A stretch of DNA of 42,543 bases from CAZCZU01 sp964503475 (GTDB lineage: Bacteria > Pseudomonadota > Zetaproteobacteria > Mariprofundales > Mariprofundaceae): assembly GCA_964503475.1 (NCBI GenBank), contig CAZCZU010000023.1, forward strand, positions 1 to 42,543, written 5' to 3'. Every line of letters starts with the position of its first letter. Within the stretch, counting starts at the first letter, position 1. Below the pieces are notes generated by a model. That model searched no databases. It saw only the letters and a program-made list of their open reading frames with translations, and had not been told where the DNA came from. The position numbers were made by a program, and so were the translations under genes. This document shows positions 30,607 to 38,677 of the stretch, in pieces.

Positions 30607-30634
30607 AAGGGACTCCTGTTGCAGGTGCTCCCTT
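30607..30634 (-). promoter_or_regulatory. Nested inverted repeat covering the ribosome binding site of the alcohol dehydrogenase
   Basis: On the reverse strand AAGGGA-GCA-CCTG-CAA-CAGG-AG-TCCCTT ends next to the ATG and includes the AGGAG. In RNA it could hide the ribosome binding site; in DNA it could be an operator. Confidence 0.45.
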
Positions 30635-30677
30635 CACAGATAGTCGAGTGGCTGGCTGGCGTCAAAGGGGTGGAAAT

Positions 30678-31106
30678 TCACTCCGGGGCAGTTTTCACCC
30701 TGCGCATGAAGCAGATGTCGCCAAGCTCGGCCGTGAAGCCCCACTTGTCGTAGAAGGGCTCCATCTCCGGTTTGCAGTAGAGCTCGAAATGGCGTACCTC
30801 GGCCAGCCTCGGATCGTGCAGAACCCGCTCCATGATCATTTTACCCAGACCGCGATCGCGCCATGCCGGATCGACAATCACATCGAGGATCAGGGCCTTG
30901 TAAATACGGTCGCTGATCACGCGGGCAAAGCCGACCAGCTTATTGGTGGGCGAATCGATGGCGGCGAAGATGATGTTGTGCGGACTGGCGACTAGTGTGC
31001 GTACATCGGCAAGCTCGCGCCCGGCCGACCACCACTCATGCTGATAGAGCTGCCACAGCGCTTCGGTCTGCATCTCGTCGAGCTGTTCGGTAAAGCGGAT
31101 ATTCAT
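30678..31106 (-). CDS. GNAT-family N-acetyltransferase
   Basis: A 142-residue acetyl-CoA-dependent acyltransferase. Motif A VDPAWRDRGLGKMIMERV (about residues 78-95) carries the RxxGxG-type pyrophosphate loop, and FYDKWGFTAE (about 119-128) matches motif B. Substrate unknown. It is 71 bases upstream of the alcohol dehydrogenase on the same strand and divergent from the phospholipid-repair gene. Confidence 0.88.
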   Translation of the reverse strand: MNIRFTEQLDEMQTEALWQLYQHEWWSAGRELADVRTLVASPHNIIFAAIDSPTNKLVGFARVISDRIYKALILDVIVDPAWRDRGLGKMIMERVLHDPRLAEVRHFELYCKPEMEPFYDKWGFTAELGDICFMRRVKTAPE

Positions 31107-31150
31107 GCCGCAAGCCTTTCACGTTGCACGATGTGATACCAGCGGTCGCG

Positions 31151-31181
31151 TGATATGCGCTAACGCATTTGCGCCATATCA
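31151..31181. promoter_or_regulatory. Inverted repeat in the GNAT/aas divergent promoter region
   Basis: TGATATGCGC (31151-31160) and GCGCCATATCA (31171-31181) form an almost perfect dyad with a 10-base centre. It lies between divergent genes and may be an operator. The protein that would bind it is not known. Confidence 0.4.
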
Positions 31182-31276
31182 GTCTTAAGAAAATTGTGGA
31201 TGATGGGCTGCCGGAGGAGCTGTTGATGGATTGCCTTCCCGGCAAAAATCGCTGCTTCCGGACCAGGGAGGTCGTT

Positions 31277-34200
31277 ATGGCAACAATTCGCGCATTTCCG
31301 CTTTTTCTCACCGTGGTGTTTCTCAACGCATTCACCGATCTGGGGCACAAGATCCTGATGCAGAACACGGTGTTCAAATGCTTCGACGGCTCCGAGCAGG
31401 TCATGCTGATCGCCATCGTCAACGCGCTGATTATCCTGCCCTTCATCTTCCTCTTTTCGCCGGCCGGCTTCGTCTCCGACAAGTTCCCCAAAAATGCCGT
31501 CATCCGCTACGGCTCACTGGCCGCCGTCGTCATCACCTCGCTGCTCGCCTTGGCCTATTTCCAGGGCTGGTTCTATACCGCCTTCGCCATGACCTTGCTG
31601 CTCAGTATCCAGAGTGCCATCTACTCGCCGGCCAAGTACGGCTATATCAAGGAGCTGGTCGGTAAGGAGGAGCTGAGCCGGGCCAATGGTATGGTGCAGG
31701 CGATCACCATCGTCGCGATCCTGGCCGGCATGCTGCTCTTCTCGATACTGTTCGAGGCCATGCTGGGCAGCGCTTTTGCCGGAGCCGGCCCGGAACAGAA
31801 GGGGGCGATGCTGGCCCGGGTGGCACCGTTGTCGCTGCTGCTGATCGCCGCCTCACTGGTCGAGTTCCTCTTTGCCCTGCGCCTGCCGAAGTTCAGCCAA
31901 ACGACGCCGGATCGCTTCGATTTCAGGGCCTACGTGCGCCTGCAGACGTTGTCTGAAAACCTGCGTGCCATCGTTGCCAGCCGCTCGATTCTGCTCAGCA
32001 TCATCGGCCTGACCATTTTCTGGGGCCTGTCGCAGGCGGTGGCGGCCGCTTTCCCTGCCTATGCCAAGGCGGCGGCCGGCATCGACAATGCCGCCACCAT
32101 CAGCGCCATCCTGGCCGCTTCCGGTATCGGTGTGTTTATCGGCTCGATCATGGCCGGGCGCATCTCGCGCCACTATATCGAGACCGGCATCGTGCCGATC
32201 GGGGCCCTGGGCCTGGCGGTGACGGTTGCCCTGCTCGGGCAGGCCACCGATGTCGTCACACTGCTTCTTATATCGCTCGCCTTCGGTATCAGCGGCGGCC
32301 TGTTCATCGTGCCGCTCAATGCCCTGATCCAGTTCCACAGTGCCGATGACAAGCTGGGCACCATCCTGGCCGGCAACAACTGGATCCAGAGTCTCGGCAT
32401 GCTCACCGCCCTGGTGATCACCACGCTGGCGGCCCTGATGCAGGTGAACGGGCAGGGGGTGATCCTGCTTTTCGCCGCCATCGCCCTGATCGGTGCCATC
32501 TACACCATCCGCGAGCTGCCGCAGTCGCTGGTGCGTTTTCTGCTCTCGCTGCTGGTGCAGCGGCGTTATCGCCTGCAGGTGCAGGGTCTGCGGCATCTGC
32601 CGGCCGAGGGCGGGGTACTGCTGCTCGGCAACCATGCCAGCTGGCTCGACTGGGCCGTGCTGCAGATGGCCAGCCCGCGTCGCATCCGTTTCGTCATGGA
32701 GCGCAGCATCTACGAGCAGTGGTACCTGAAATGGTTCCTCGACATCTTCGCCGTCATCCCGATCTCGGCCGGCTCCAGCAAGGAGGCGATCGCCAGCATC
32801 ACCGAGGCGCTGAACAACGGCGACTGCGTGGCCCTGTTCCCGGAGGGGGCGATCACCCGCAACGGTCACCTGGGCGAGTTCAAGAAGGGTTTCGAGCGCT
32901 CACTGCTCGATGCGGATGATGCGGTGCAGGTGGTGCCGTTCTACCTGCGCGGCCTCTGGGGCACCGCCTTCTCGTGCGCCTCGGCCATGAACAAGCTGAT
33001 CAACCGTCCGGCCAGGGACGTGACCGTCGCCTTCGGGCCGGCCATGGCCAAGGCGGAGGCCGATGCCGCAGCCGTGAAGCAGGCGGTGGCCGAGCTCTCC
33101 ATCTCCGCCTGGCAGGCCTATGGCGAGATGCTGCCCAGCATCCCGGCCGCTGTGGTGCGTACCGCAAAGAGGGTCGGCAAGGGGCTGCTGGTGGCCGATT
33201 CCACCGGCACCGAGCTGAGCGGCCACCGTTTCCTGGCCGGCGCCGCGGTGTTCCGGCGCCTGCTGTCGAATCGCCTTGCCGGGCAGAATATCGGCCTGCT
33301 GGTGCCGGCCACCGGGGCGGGGGCACTGGCCAACATCGCCGTGCTGATGCAGGGCAAGTGCGTGGTCAATCTCAACTACACCGCCCCGATGGAGGCGCTG
33401 CGCGCCGGCATGCAGGCGGCCGAAATCCAAACCGTGCTCGCTTCGCGTACCTTCGTGGCCAGGCTGAAACGCAAGGGGATCGATGCCGAGGCGCTGCTCG
33501 ACGGGGTTGAGGTGATTTATCTCGAGGAGCTCGGCAAGCAGGTCTCCACCGGCATGCGACTCGGATGTTACCTGATGGCCCGCATGCTGCCGGGCTGGTT
33601 GCTGCAGGCGTTGTGGGTGAAGCGCATCGATACCGATAGCACGGCCACGATTCTCTTTAGCAGCGGCAGCGAGGGCACCCCGAAGGGGGTGGAGCTCAGC
33701 CACAGGAATCTGGTCGGCAACATCAAGCAGATCTCCAATATCCTCGATCCGCAGGAGGGGGATGTCATGCTGGGTACGCTGCCGCTGTTCCACGCCTTCG
33801 GCATCACGGTCACCACCCTGCTGCCGCTGATCGAGGGGCTGCCGCTCGTCGCCCACCCGGACCCGACCGACGGGCGCGGCATCGGGGCCCTGGCGGCCAA
33901 GTATCGCGCCACCATTCTCTGCGGCACGGCCACTTTCCTGCGCCTCTACAGCAGCAACAAGCGCATCCATCCCTTGATGTTCGATTCGCTGCGCCTGGTG
34001 ATCGCCGGGGCCGAGAAGCTGCCGGATGCGGTGCGCAAGGGCTTCAAGGAGCGTTTCGGCAAGGATGTGGTCGAGGGCTATGGCGCCACCGAGACCAGCC
34101 CGGTCGCCTCGGTGAACATCCCCGATCGCCTGATCCCAGAGAGCTGGCAGGTGCAGCAGGGGCAGAAGCCGGGCACGGTCGGCATGCCGCTGCCGGGCTC

Positions 34201-34732
34201 CGCCTTCCGCATCGTCGATCCCGGGACGCTGGAAATTCTGCCAAATGGTGAGGAGGGATTGATCCTGATCGGCGGCAACCAGCTGATGAAGGGCTATCTC
34301 AACGATCCGGAGCGCACCGAAGCGGCGATCGTCGAGCTGGATGGCATGCGCTGGTACAAGAGCGGCGACAAGGGGCGCCTGGATGCCGATGGTTTCCTGA
34401 CCATCGTCGACCGCTACAGTCGCTTCGCCAAGGTGGGCGGTGAGATGGTGTCGCTGGGGGCGGTCGAGGAGGAGATTGGCCGCATTCTGGGCGATTCGGT
34501 CGAGTTCTCGGCCGTCAATGTCCCCGATGCCAAAAAGGGCGAAAAGATCGTGCTGCTGCTGGCCGGCGATCTGGATGCCTCGGAGGCGCAGGTGCGCCTC
34601 AGGGAGGAGATCAGCAACAACCTGCTGCTGCCGGCCCGTATTCAGTCGGTGGATGCCATCCCCAGGCTTGGGTCGGGCAAGAAGGATTTCACAACGGCGC
34701 GTAACCTTGTCCTGGAAGAGGAGGCCGTTTGA
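31277..34732 (+). CDS. aas: Fused lysophospholipid transporter / acyltransferase / acyl-ACP synthetase
   Basis: One polypeptide of 1151 residues recycles lysophospholipids at the inner membrane. Residues about 1-410 form an MFS transporter resembling LplT. About 430-620 is a PlsC-type acyltransferase with NHASWLDW (H453, D458) and the FPEGAITRNG motif. About 640-1151 is an AMP-binding acyl-ACP/CoA synthetase with the P-loop SSGSEGTPKG (near 795), YGATETSP and a SGDKGRLDADGF hinge. E. coli has lplT and aas as separate genes. The ATG at 31277 is set by GGGAGGT at 31266-31272. The stop overlaps the -35 of the vapB promoter. Confidence 0.94.
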   Translation: MATIRAFPLFLTVVFLNAFTDLGHKILMQNTVFKCFDGSEQVMLIAIVNALIILPFIFLFSPAGFVSDKFPKNAVIRYGSLAAVVITSLLALAYFQGWFYTAFAMTLLLSIQSAIYSPAKYGYIKELVGKEELSRANGMVQAITIVAILAGMLLFSILFEAMLGSAFAGAGPEQKGAMLARVAPLSLLLIAASLVEFLFALRLPKFSQTTPDRFDFRAYVRLQTLSENLRAIVASRSILLSIIGLTIFWGLSQAVAAAFPAYAKAAAGIDNAATISAILAASGIGVFIGSIMAGRISRHYIETGIVPIGALGLAVTVALLGQATDVVTLLLISLAFGISGGLFIVPLNALIQFHSADDKLGTILAGNNWIQSLGMLTALVITTLAALMQVNGQGVILLFAAIALIGAIYTIRELPQSLVRFLLSLLVQRRYRLQVQGLRHLPAEGGVLLLGNHASWLDWAVLQMASPRRIRFVMERSIYEQWYLKWFLDIFAVIPISAGSSKEAIASITEALNNGDCVALFPEGAITRNGHLGEFKKGFERSLLDADDAVQVVPFYLRGLWGTAFSCASAMNKLINRPARDVTVAFGPAMAKAEADAAAVKQAVAELSISAWQAYGEMLPSIPAAVVRTAKRVGKGLLVADSTGTELSGHRFLAGAAVFRRLLSNRLAGQNIGLLVPATGAGALANIAVLMQGKCVVNLNYTAPMEALRAGMQAAEIQTVLASRTFVARLKRKGIDAEALLDGVEVIYLEELGKQVSTGMRLGCYLMARMLPGWLLQALWVKRIDTDSTATILFSSGSEGTPKGVELSHRNLVGNIKQISNILDPQEGDVMLGTLPLFHAFGITVTTLLPLIEGLPLVAHPDPTDGRGIGALAAKYRATILCGTATFLRLYSSNKRIHPLMFDSLRLVIAGAEKLPDAVRKGFKERFGKDVVEGYGATETSPVASVNIPDRLIPESWQVQQGQKPGTVGMPLPGSAFRIVDPGTLEILPNGEEGLILIGGNQLMKGYLNDPERTEAAIVELDGMRWYKSGDKGRLDADGFLTIVDRYSRFAKVGGEMVSLGAVEEEIGRILGDSVEFSAVNVPDAKKGEKIVLLLAGDLDASEAQVRLREEISNNLLLPARIQSVDAIPRLGSGKKDFTTARNLVLEEEAV

Positions 34733-34765
34733 CTCGGTGTATGATGACGTTATATGATGACGTTA
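34729..34765 (+). promoter_or_regulatory. vapB promoter with tandem 13-bp operator repeats
   Basis: TTGACT (34729-34734) and TATGAT (34753-34758) are 18 bases apart. Two perfect, directly abutting copies of TATGATGACGTTA occupy 34740-34752 and 34753-34765, and the last base of the second is the A of the ATG. The antitoxin should bind both copies and block the promoter; the message would be leaderless. Confidence 0.65.
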
Positions 34766-35010
34766 TGCGCACCATCGTCGATATCCCCGAGCAAAATATC
34801 CAGGCACTGGATGCCGTCTGCGAACGCGAGCATATCTCGCGTGCCGAGGCGGTACGTCGAGCCGTAGCGGCCTATCTGGCCCGGCATAAAGCGGGTGGCG
34901 ACGAGGCGTTCGGCCTCTGGAAGGGGCGGGGAAGGGATGGTCTTGCATATCAGGACTCCCTGCGTGATGAGTGGGGCGAGGCAACGGTGCATGAGCCCCC
35001 GGCCCGATGA
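34765..35010 (+). CDS. vapB: Ribbon-helix-helix antitoxin of a VapBC-like pair
   Basis: An 81-residue protein with an N-terminal CopG/RHH fold (MRTIVDIPEQNIQ strand, ALDAVCEREHISRAEAVRRAV helices, about residues 1-40) for DNA binding and a tail for toxin neutralisation. The stop overlaps the toxin start by ATGA (35007-35010). The start at 34765 is chosen because the consensus RHH begins there and the operator repeats lie immediately before it. An in-frame upstream ATG would read through the operator. Confidence 0.88.
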   Translation: MRTIVDIPEQNIQALDAVCEREHISRAEAVRRAVAAYLARHKAGGDEAFGLWKGRGRDGLAYQDSLRDEWGEATVHEPPAR

Positions 35011-35372
35011 AGGCGCTGTTCGATACCAATATCCTGATCGACTACCTTAACGGTATCGAAGCGGCCCGCCTGGAACTGACGCATTACGATGAACGGTTGA
35101 TCAGTTCGATTACCTGGATGGAGGTGATGGTTGGAGCAGCTTCCGACGAGGAGGAGATTCGGCTACGCGCCTTTCTTGGCCGATTCGAAACCGTGCCGGT
35201 TTCTGTTGAGGTGGCCGAACGAGCGGTGGAGCTTCGGCGCCGGCATCGTATGCGCCTGCCTGATGCGATTATCTGGGCAACGGCGCTTGAGGCTTCCTGC
35301 CTTCTGGTCAGTCGAAATACCCGTGATTTTCCGGAGACGCACCCCGGCGTGCGCGTTCCGTATCGGGTTTGA
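35007..35372 (+). CDS. vapC: PIN-domain ribonuclease toxin (VapC family)
   Basis: A 121-residue Mg-dependent RNase. The acidic active-site residues are D6 (FDTNILIDY), E39 (TWMEVMVG), D86 (LPDAIIWATA) and D107 (SRNTRDF), all present, so it looks active. VapC toxins usually cleave tRNA or rRNA. Translation is coupled to the RHH antitoxin. The pair sits between the phospholipid-repair gene and aat, both housekeeping, consistent with a recently inserted or mobile module, though its base composition is not strongly different. Confidence 0.92.
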   Translation: MKALFDTNILIDYLNGIEAARLELTHYDERLISSITWMEVMVGAASDEEEIRLRAFLGRFETVPVSVEVAERAVELRRRHRMRLPDAIIWATALEASCLLVSRNTRDFPETHPGVRVPYRV

Positions 35373-35414
35373 TCCGATTCGTTGCGTCTGTTCGATTCCA
35401 CGACCTGTCGTATC

Positions 35415-36023
35415 ATGATCGAATTTCCAGATCCTGAGCTGGCCAACGAGGAGGGGTTGCTGGCCATGGGCGGCAACCTGGAGCCGGAGACGCTTCTGGC
35501 TGCATATGAGCGGGGTATCTTCCCGTGGTACAGCGAGGGGCAGCCGATCCTCTGGTGGTCGCCCGATCCGCGTATGGTGCTCTTTCCGGCCGAGTTCCAC
35601 TGCTCGCGCAGGCTTGCAAGACGCCTGCGCCAGCCGCAGTACCGCTTCAGCCGCGATGCGGCCTTTTCCGCCGTGGTGGCCGAGTGCGCGGCACCCCGGG
35701 GGGAGGATGACGGCACCTGGATTCTGCCGGAGATGCGCGTGGCCTACGAACGACTGCATGCGCTCGGCCATGCCCGATCGGTTGAGGTGTGGGAGGGGGA
35801 TGCGCTGATCGGCGGTCTCTACGGCGTGTTACATGGCGGCCTCTTCTTTGCCGAGTCGATGTTCAGCCGCAAGCGGGATGGCTCCAAGATGGCGCTGGCG
35901 AAGCTGGTGGAGCAGGCCGTGGCTGAGGGGTGGCGGCTGATCGATTGCCAGTTTCATACCGGGCATCTGCAGAGCCTCGGGGCGCGCGAGATTCCCCGCG
36001 CCGAGTTTCTGGAGTTGCTCTGA
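35415..36023 (+). CDS. aat: Leucyl/phenylalanyl-tRNA-protein transferase
   Basis: Adds Leu or Phe to N-terminal Arg/Lys of proteins, creating N-degrons for ClpS-ClpAP. The 202-residue protein has the family signatures FPDPELANEEGLLAMGGNL (about 4-22), GIFPWYSEGQPILWWSPDPR (about 34-53), GGLFFAESMFS (about 145-155) and LIDCQFHTGHLQSLGA (about 175-190). The ATG at 35415 fits the usual N-terminus. It lies 42 bases after vapC. No clpA or clpS is in view. Confidence 0.95.
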   Translation: MIEFPDPELANEEGLLAMGGNLEPETLLAAYERGIFPWYSEGQPILWWSPDPRMVLFPAEFHCSRRLARRLRQPQYRFSRDAAFSAVVAECAAPRGEDDGTWILPEMRVAYERLHALGHARSVEVWEGDALIGGLYGVLHGGLFFAESMFSRKRDGSKMALAKLVEQAVAEGWRLIDCQFHTGHLQSLGAREIPRAEFLELL

Positions 36024-36036
36024 ACGCTGCCCGCAG

Positions 36037-36054
36037 CTGTCATCGCACGGTCAC
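36037..36054 (+). promoter_or_regulatory. Candidate Pho box (PhoB binding site)
   Basis: CTGTCAT (36037-36043) and CGGTCAC (36048-36054) form the two 7-bp direct repeats with a 4-bp spacer, giving the 11-bp pitch of the enterobacterial Pho box (CTGTCAT-N4-CTGTCAC): first half identical, second half one mismatch. It is 77 bases before the CHAD protein start. A suitable -10 just downstream was not clear. Confidence 0.5.
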
Positions 36055-36072
36055 AATGGGCTGCCAAGGTGA

Positions 36073-36102
36073 GCCTGTCGTTTTGCGCCTTATCGCACAG
36101 GC
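36073..36102. other. Inverted repeat GCCTGT...ACAGGC upstream of the CHAD gene
   Basis: Six-base arms (36073-36078, 36097-36102) with an 18-base interior lie between the Pho-box match and the CHAD start. They may form an operator or RNA hairpin; no T-run follows, so it is not an obvious terminator for aat. Confidence 0.3.
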
Positions 36103-36130
36103 ATGATTTCCTGCTACAGTGGTCGATGAA

Positions 36131-37702
36131 ATGGCGGAAGGAAGGGAGTCGGATGCCGATCAATCGATGCGCATGAATGAACTGCACTACAAACCGGGCG
36201 ACGGGATCAATGCCAAAGCCATAGCCGCGGTGCTCGCATCGCTGGGCGAGGTGGAGCTGCGCCATGACCCGAATGTCGAGCGTACGCTGCTCGACAGCTT
36301 CGACTGGCGCCTCTATCGCGCCGGGCTCTATCTGCAGGAGATCCAGGGCGATGAGCCGCTGAGCGAGTGCCGCAGCCTGCGGGATGAGCGGCGGGTGGCG
36401 GCCATGGCCGGGCCGGTGCCGCGCTTTGCCGAGCAACTGCCCTATGGCCCGTTGCGCGATGCCCTAGGGCCGCTGCTGAAGATGCGGGCCCTGCTGCCGG
36501 TTGTGCGCCTGAAGGGCGAGGTGAGCGAGATCTGCCTGCTCGACAAGCGCGAGAAGATTATCGTGCGCCTGCAGCTGCGCCGGGAACAGATCCTGAACAC
36601 GCTGGCACCGAAAAGCCTGCCGCCACGCCTTCACCTGATCCCTTTGCGCGGCTTCGACAGGGAGGCCAGACAGGTACAGAAGCGGCTCGAAAAGGAGCTG
36701 AAACTCAAGCCGGCCAGGCGCCATCCGCTGGAGCAGGCACTTGCCGCCATTGGCCGTAGCCCGGTCGAGTACAGCTCCAAAGTGGCATTCGAGCTTAAGC
36801 CGGATATGCCGGCAGCGGCTGCCATGCACTGCATTCTGTCGCAGCTCTTCCATACCATGGAGCAGAACGAGCAGGGGATCATCGAGGATACCGATAGCGA
36901 GTTCCTGCACGATTTCAGGGTGGCCGTGCGCCGAAGCCGCACGGCCCTGACCCAGCTGAAGCGAGCGATCTCCAGTGCCGATCGCTGGCGCCTGCAGCCC
37001 GATTTCCAGTGGCTGGGCGATATCACCACGCCGCTGCGCGATCTCGATGTCTGGCTGCAGAAGTTCGACAGCTACCGGGCCGTACTGCCGGAGGCGATGC
37101 GGGATGATCTGCATCCGCTGCACGAGTTGATCCAGGCCGAGCGCAACCGTGCCCGGCGGCGGCTGGTGCGCCAGCTGCAGTCGCAGGATTATGGCCGCAT
37201 CAAACGGCATGTCGGCCTGGCGCTGGAGCATCTGCGGGAGGATGAGAACGGAGGCGGGCCGACGGCGCGCCGGATGGCCGACCGGCGTATCGGAAAGGTG
37301 TACGCGCGTGTGCTGGCCGAAGGGGCTGCGATCGGTAAAAAGTCGCCGCCCGAGGCGTTGCACGAGTTGCGCAAGCGCTGCAAGAAGCTGCGCTACCTGC
37401 TGGAGTTTTTCCGTTCCCTCTATCCGGAGCAGCAGATCAAGAGCCAGATCAGGCAGCTCAAGCGGCTGCAGGACACGCTCGGGGCCATCCAGGATGCGCG
37501 TGTGCAGTTGCAGACGCTGCAGGGGTGGCGTGAGGAGTTGCATCGCAACGGAGCCGCTGCCGGGGCCCTTGCCGCCATCGACTGGCTGGCCGAGGATATC
37601 CGTCATATCAGCAAGGAGGCCCGCCAGGGTTTCGCCGAATCGTTCAGGCACTTTGCCGCCGACAAGCGGCAGAGGCAGATGCGGGAGATGCTCAAGGCAT
37701 GA
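36131..37702 (+). CDS. CHAD-domain protein with CYTH-like N-terminal region
   Basis: A 523-residue soluble protein. The N-terminal region (about 10-200) looks like a degenerate CYTH/triphosphate-tunnel fold. The C-terminal CHAD (about 225-510) is an all-helical domain with conserved histidines in FLHDFRVAVRRSR (H260) and ALHELRKRCKKLRYLLEFF (H411) and many arginines and lysines, suited to binding polyphosphate. CHAD proteins (phosins) are known to attach to polyphosphate granules. The start is unsure: ATG 36131, GTG 36119 and ATG 36167 are in frame and none has a good Shine-Dalgarno. Its stop overlaps the ParA start (ATGA). Confidence 0.85.
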   Translation: MAEGRESDADQSMRMNELHYKPGDGINAKAIAAVLASLGEVELRHDPNVERTLLDSFDWRLYRAGLYLQEIQGDEPLSECRSLRDERRVAAMAGPVPRFAEQLPYGPLRDALGPLLKMRALLPVVRLKGEVSEICLLDKREKIIVRLQLRREQILNTLAPKSLPPRLHLIPLRGFDREARQVQKRLEKELKLKPARRHPLEQALAAIGRSPVEYSSKVAFELKPDMPAAAAMHCILSQLFHTMEQNEQGIIEDTDSEFLHDFRVAVRRSRTALTQLKRAISSADRWRLQPDFQWLGDITTPLRDLDVWLQKFDSYRAVLPEAMRDDLHPLHELIQAERNRARRRLVRQLQSQDYGRIKRHVGLALEHLREDENGGGPTARRMADRRIGKVYARVLAEGAAIGKKSPPEALHELRKRCKKLRYLLEFFRSLYPEQQIKSQIRQLKRLQDTLGAIQDARVQLQTLQGWREELHRNGAAAGALAAIDWLAEDIRHISKEARQGFAESFRHFAADKRQRQMREMLKA

Positions 37703-38472
37703 AGGTACTGGCCGTGTACAACCTGAAAGGCGGCGTCGGCAAGACGTCCACGGCGGTGCATCTGGCGCATGTGGCGGCGGCCAATGGCGCCCGTACGCTG
37801 ATCTGGGATCTCGATCCGCAGGGGGCCGCCTCGTTCTGTTTCCGGGTCAAGGCGGCGGTGAAAGGGGGCAGTGAACGGCTGGTCGAGGCGAAGAAGGGGA
37901 TCGATCCGCTGATCCGCGCCACCGATTACGAGGGCCTCGATATCCTGCCGGCCGATTTCTCCTACCGTCATTTCGATGTGATGCTCAGCGAGACGAAGAA
38001 GCCGCTGGCCCGCTTCGGCAAGGTGCTCAAGCCGTTGCGCCATGAGTACGACTACGTGATCCTCGACTGCCCGCCGGGGCTGACCCTCTCCTCGGAAGCG
38101 GTGTTCGCCGTCTCCGATGCGCTGGTCATTCCGACCATCCCGACCACGCTCTCCCTGCGCACACTGGAGCAGCTGATCCGCTTCAAGAAGAAGCACAAGC
38201 TCGATCACCTGCGCCTGCTCGCCTTCTTCTCGATGGTGGATAAGCGCAAGAAGCTGCACAACCAGATTCTGGCCGCCCAGCCGAAGATGCGCCCCTGGGT
38301 GATGGAGGCGCATATCCCCTATGCCAGTGCCATCGAGCAGATCAGCAGCCAGCGCCGGCCACTCACCGCCACCCATCCGCACAGCCCCGGCGCCGATCAC
38401 TACCGTGCCCTGTGGCAGGAGCTGCAACTTGAGCTGAACAGGGAGCTGGCGGCAGCAAATCCGGCCACATAG
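37699..38472 (+). CDS. ParA/MinD-type ATPase coupled to the CHAD gene
   Basis: A 257-residue deviant-Walker ATPase. The P-loop KGGVGKTS spans residues 10-17 with signature lysine K10; DLDPQGAASF is the Walker A' region and VILDCPPGL is Walker B. ParA/McdA proteins make gradients on the nucleoid that position plasmids, chromosomes or protein organelles. No parB or parS is beside it and no chromosome-origin genes are near. The four-base overlap with the CHAD gene suggests a joint role: positioning or segregating the CHAD-coated cargo. A generic orphan ParA is the alternative. Confidence 0.9.
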   Translation: MKVLAVYNLKGGVGKTSTAVHLAHVAAANGARTLIWDLDPQGAASFCFRVKAAVKGGSERLVEAKKGIDPLIRATDYEGLDILPADFSYRHFDVMLSETKKPLARFGKVLKPLRHEYDYVILDCPPGLTLSSEAVFAVSDALVIPTIPTTLSLRTLEQLIRFKKKHKLDHLRLLAFFSMVDKRKKLHNQILAAQPKMRPWVMEAHIPYASAIEQISSQRRPLTATHPHSPGADHYRALWQELQLELNRELAAANPAT

Positions 38473-38533
38473 CGCTTTTGAACGATTGCGCATGATATGA
38501 AAGTGCTCTTTTATCCAGTTCTCAGGTTGCCGA

Positions 38534-38656
38534 ATGGCGCTGGAAGTGGTTCCGATAGAGAGATGTGGCAAGGATCGATGGATGGAATGGGTGATGGTGT
38601 TCTGCTGGCTGGTTAGCTATACCGCCATCTTCATGCTGCTTGCCGATATTTCCTGA
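38534..38656 (+). CDS. Possible 40-residue single-span membrane protein
   Basis: An ORF starting MALEVVPIERCGKDRWM has one hydrophobic segment (about residues 18-38, VMVFCWLVSYTAIFMLL) and no similarity I recognise. It begins 61 bases after the ParA gene and ends 21 bases before the phosphatase start. Ribosome binding is weak. Whether it is translated is unknown. Confidence 0.35.
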   Translation: MALEVVPIERCGKDRWMEWVMVFCWLVSYTAIFMLLADIS

Positions 38657-38677
38657 TTCGTGAGGGTCTGGTCGTCG

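Noticed and set aside
37699..38472. Chromosome partition parA
   Set aside because: No parB partner or parS-like sites and no origin genes nearby; coupling to the CHAD gene points to another cargo.
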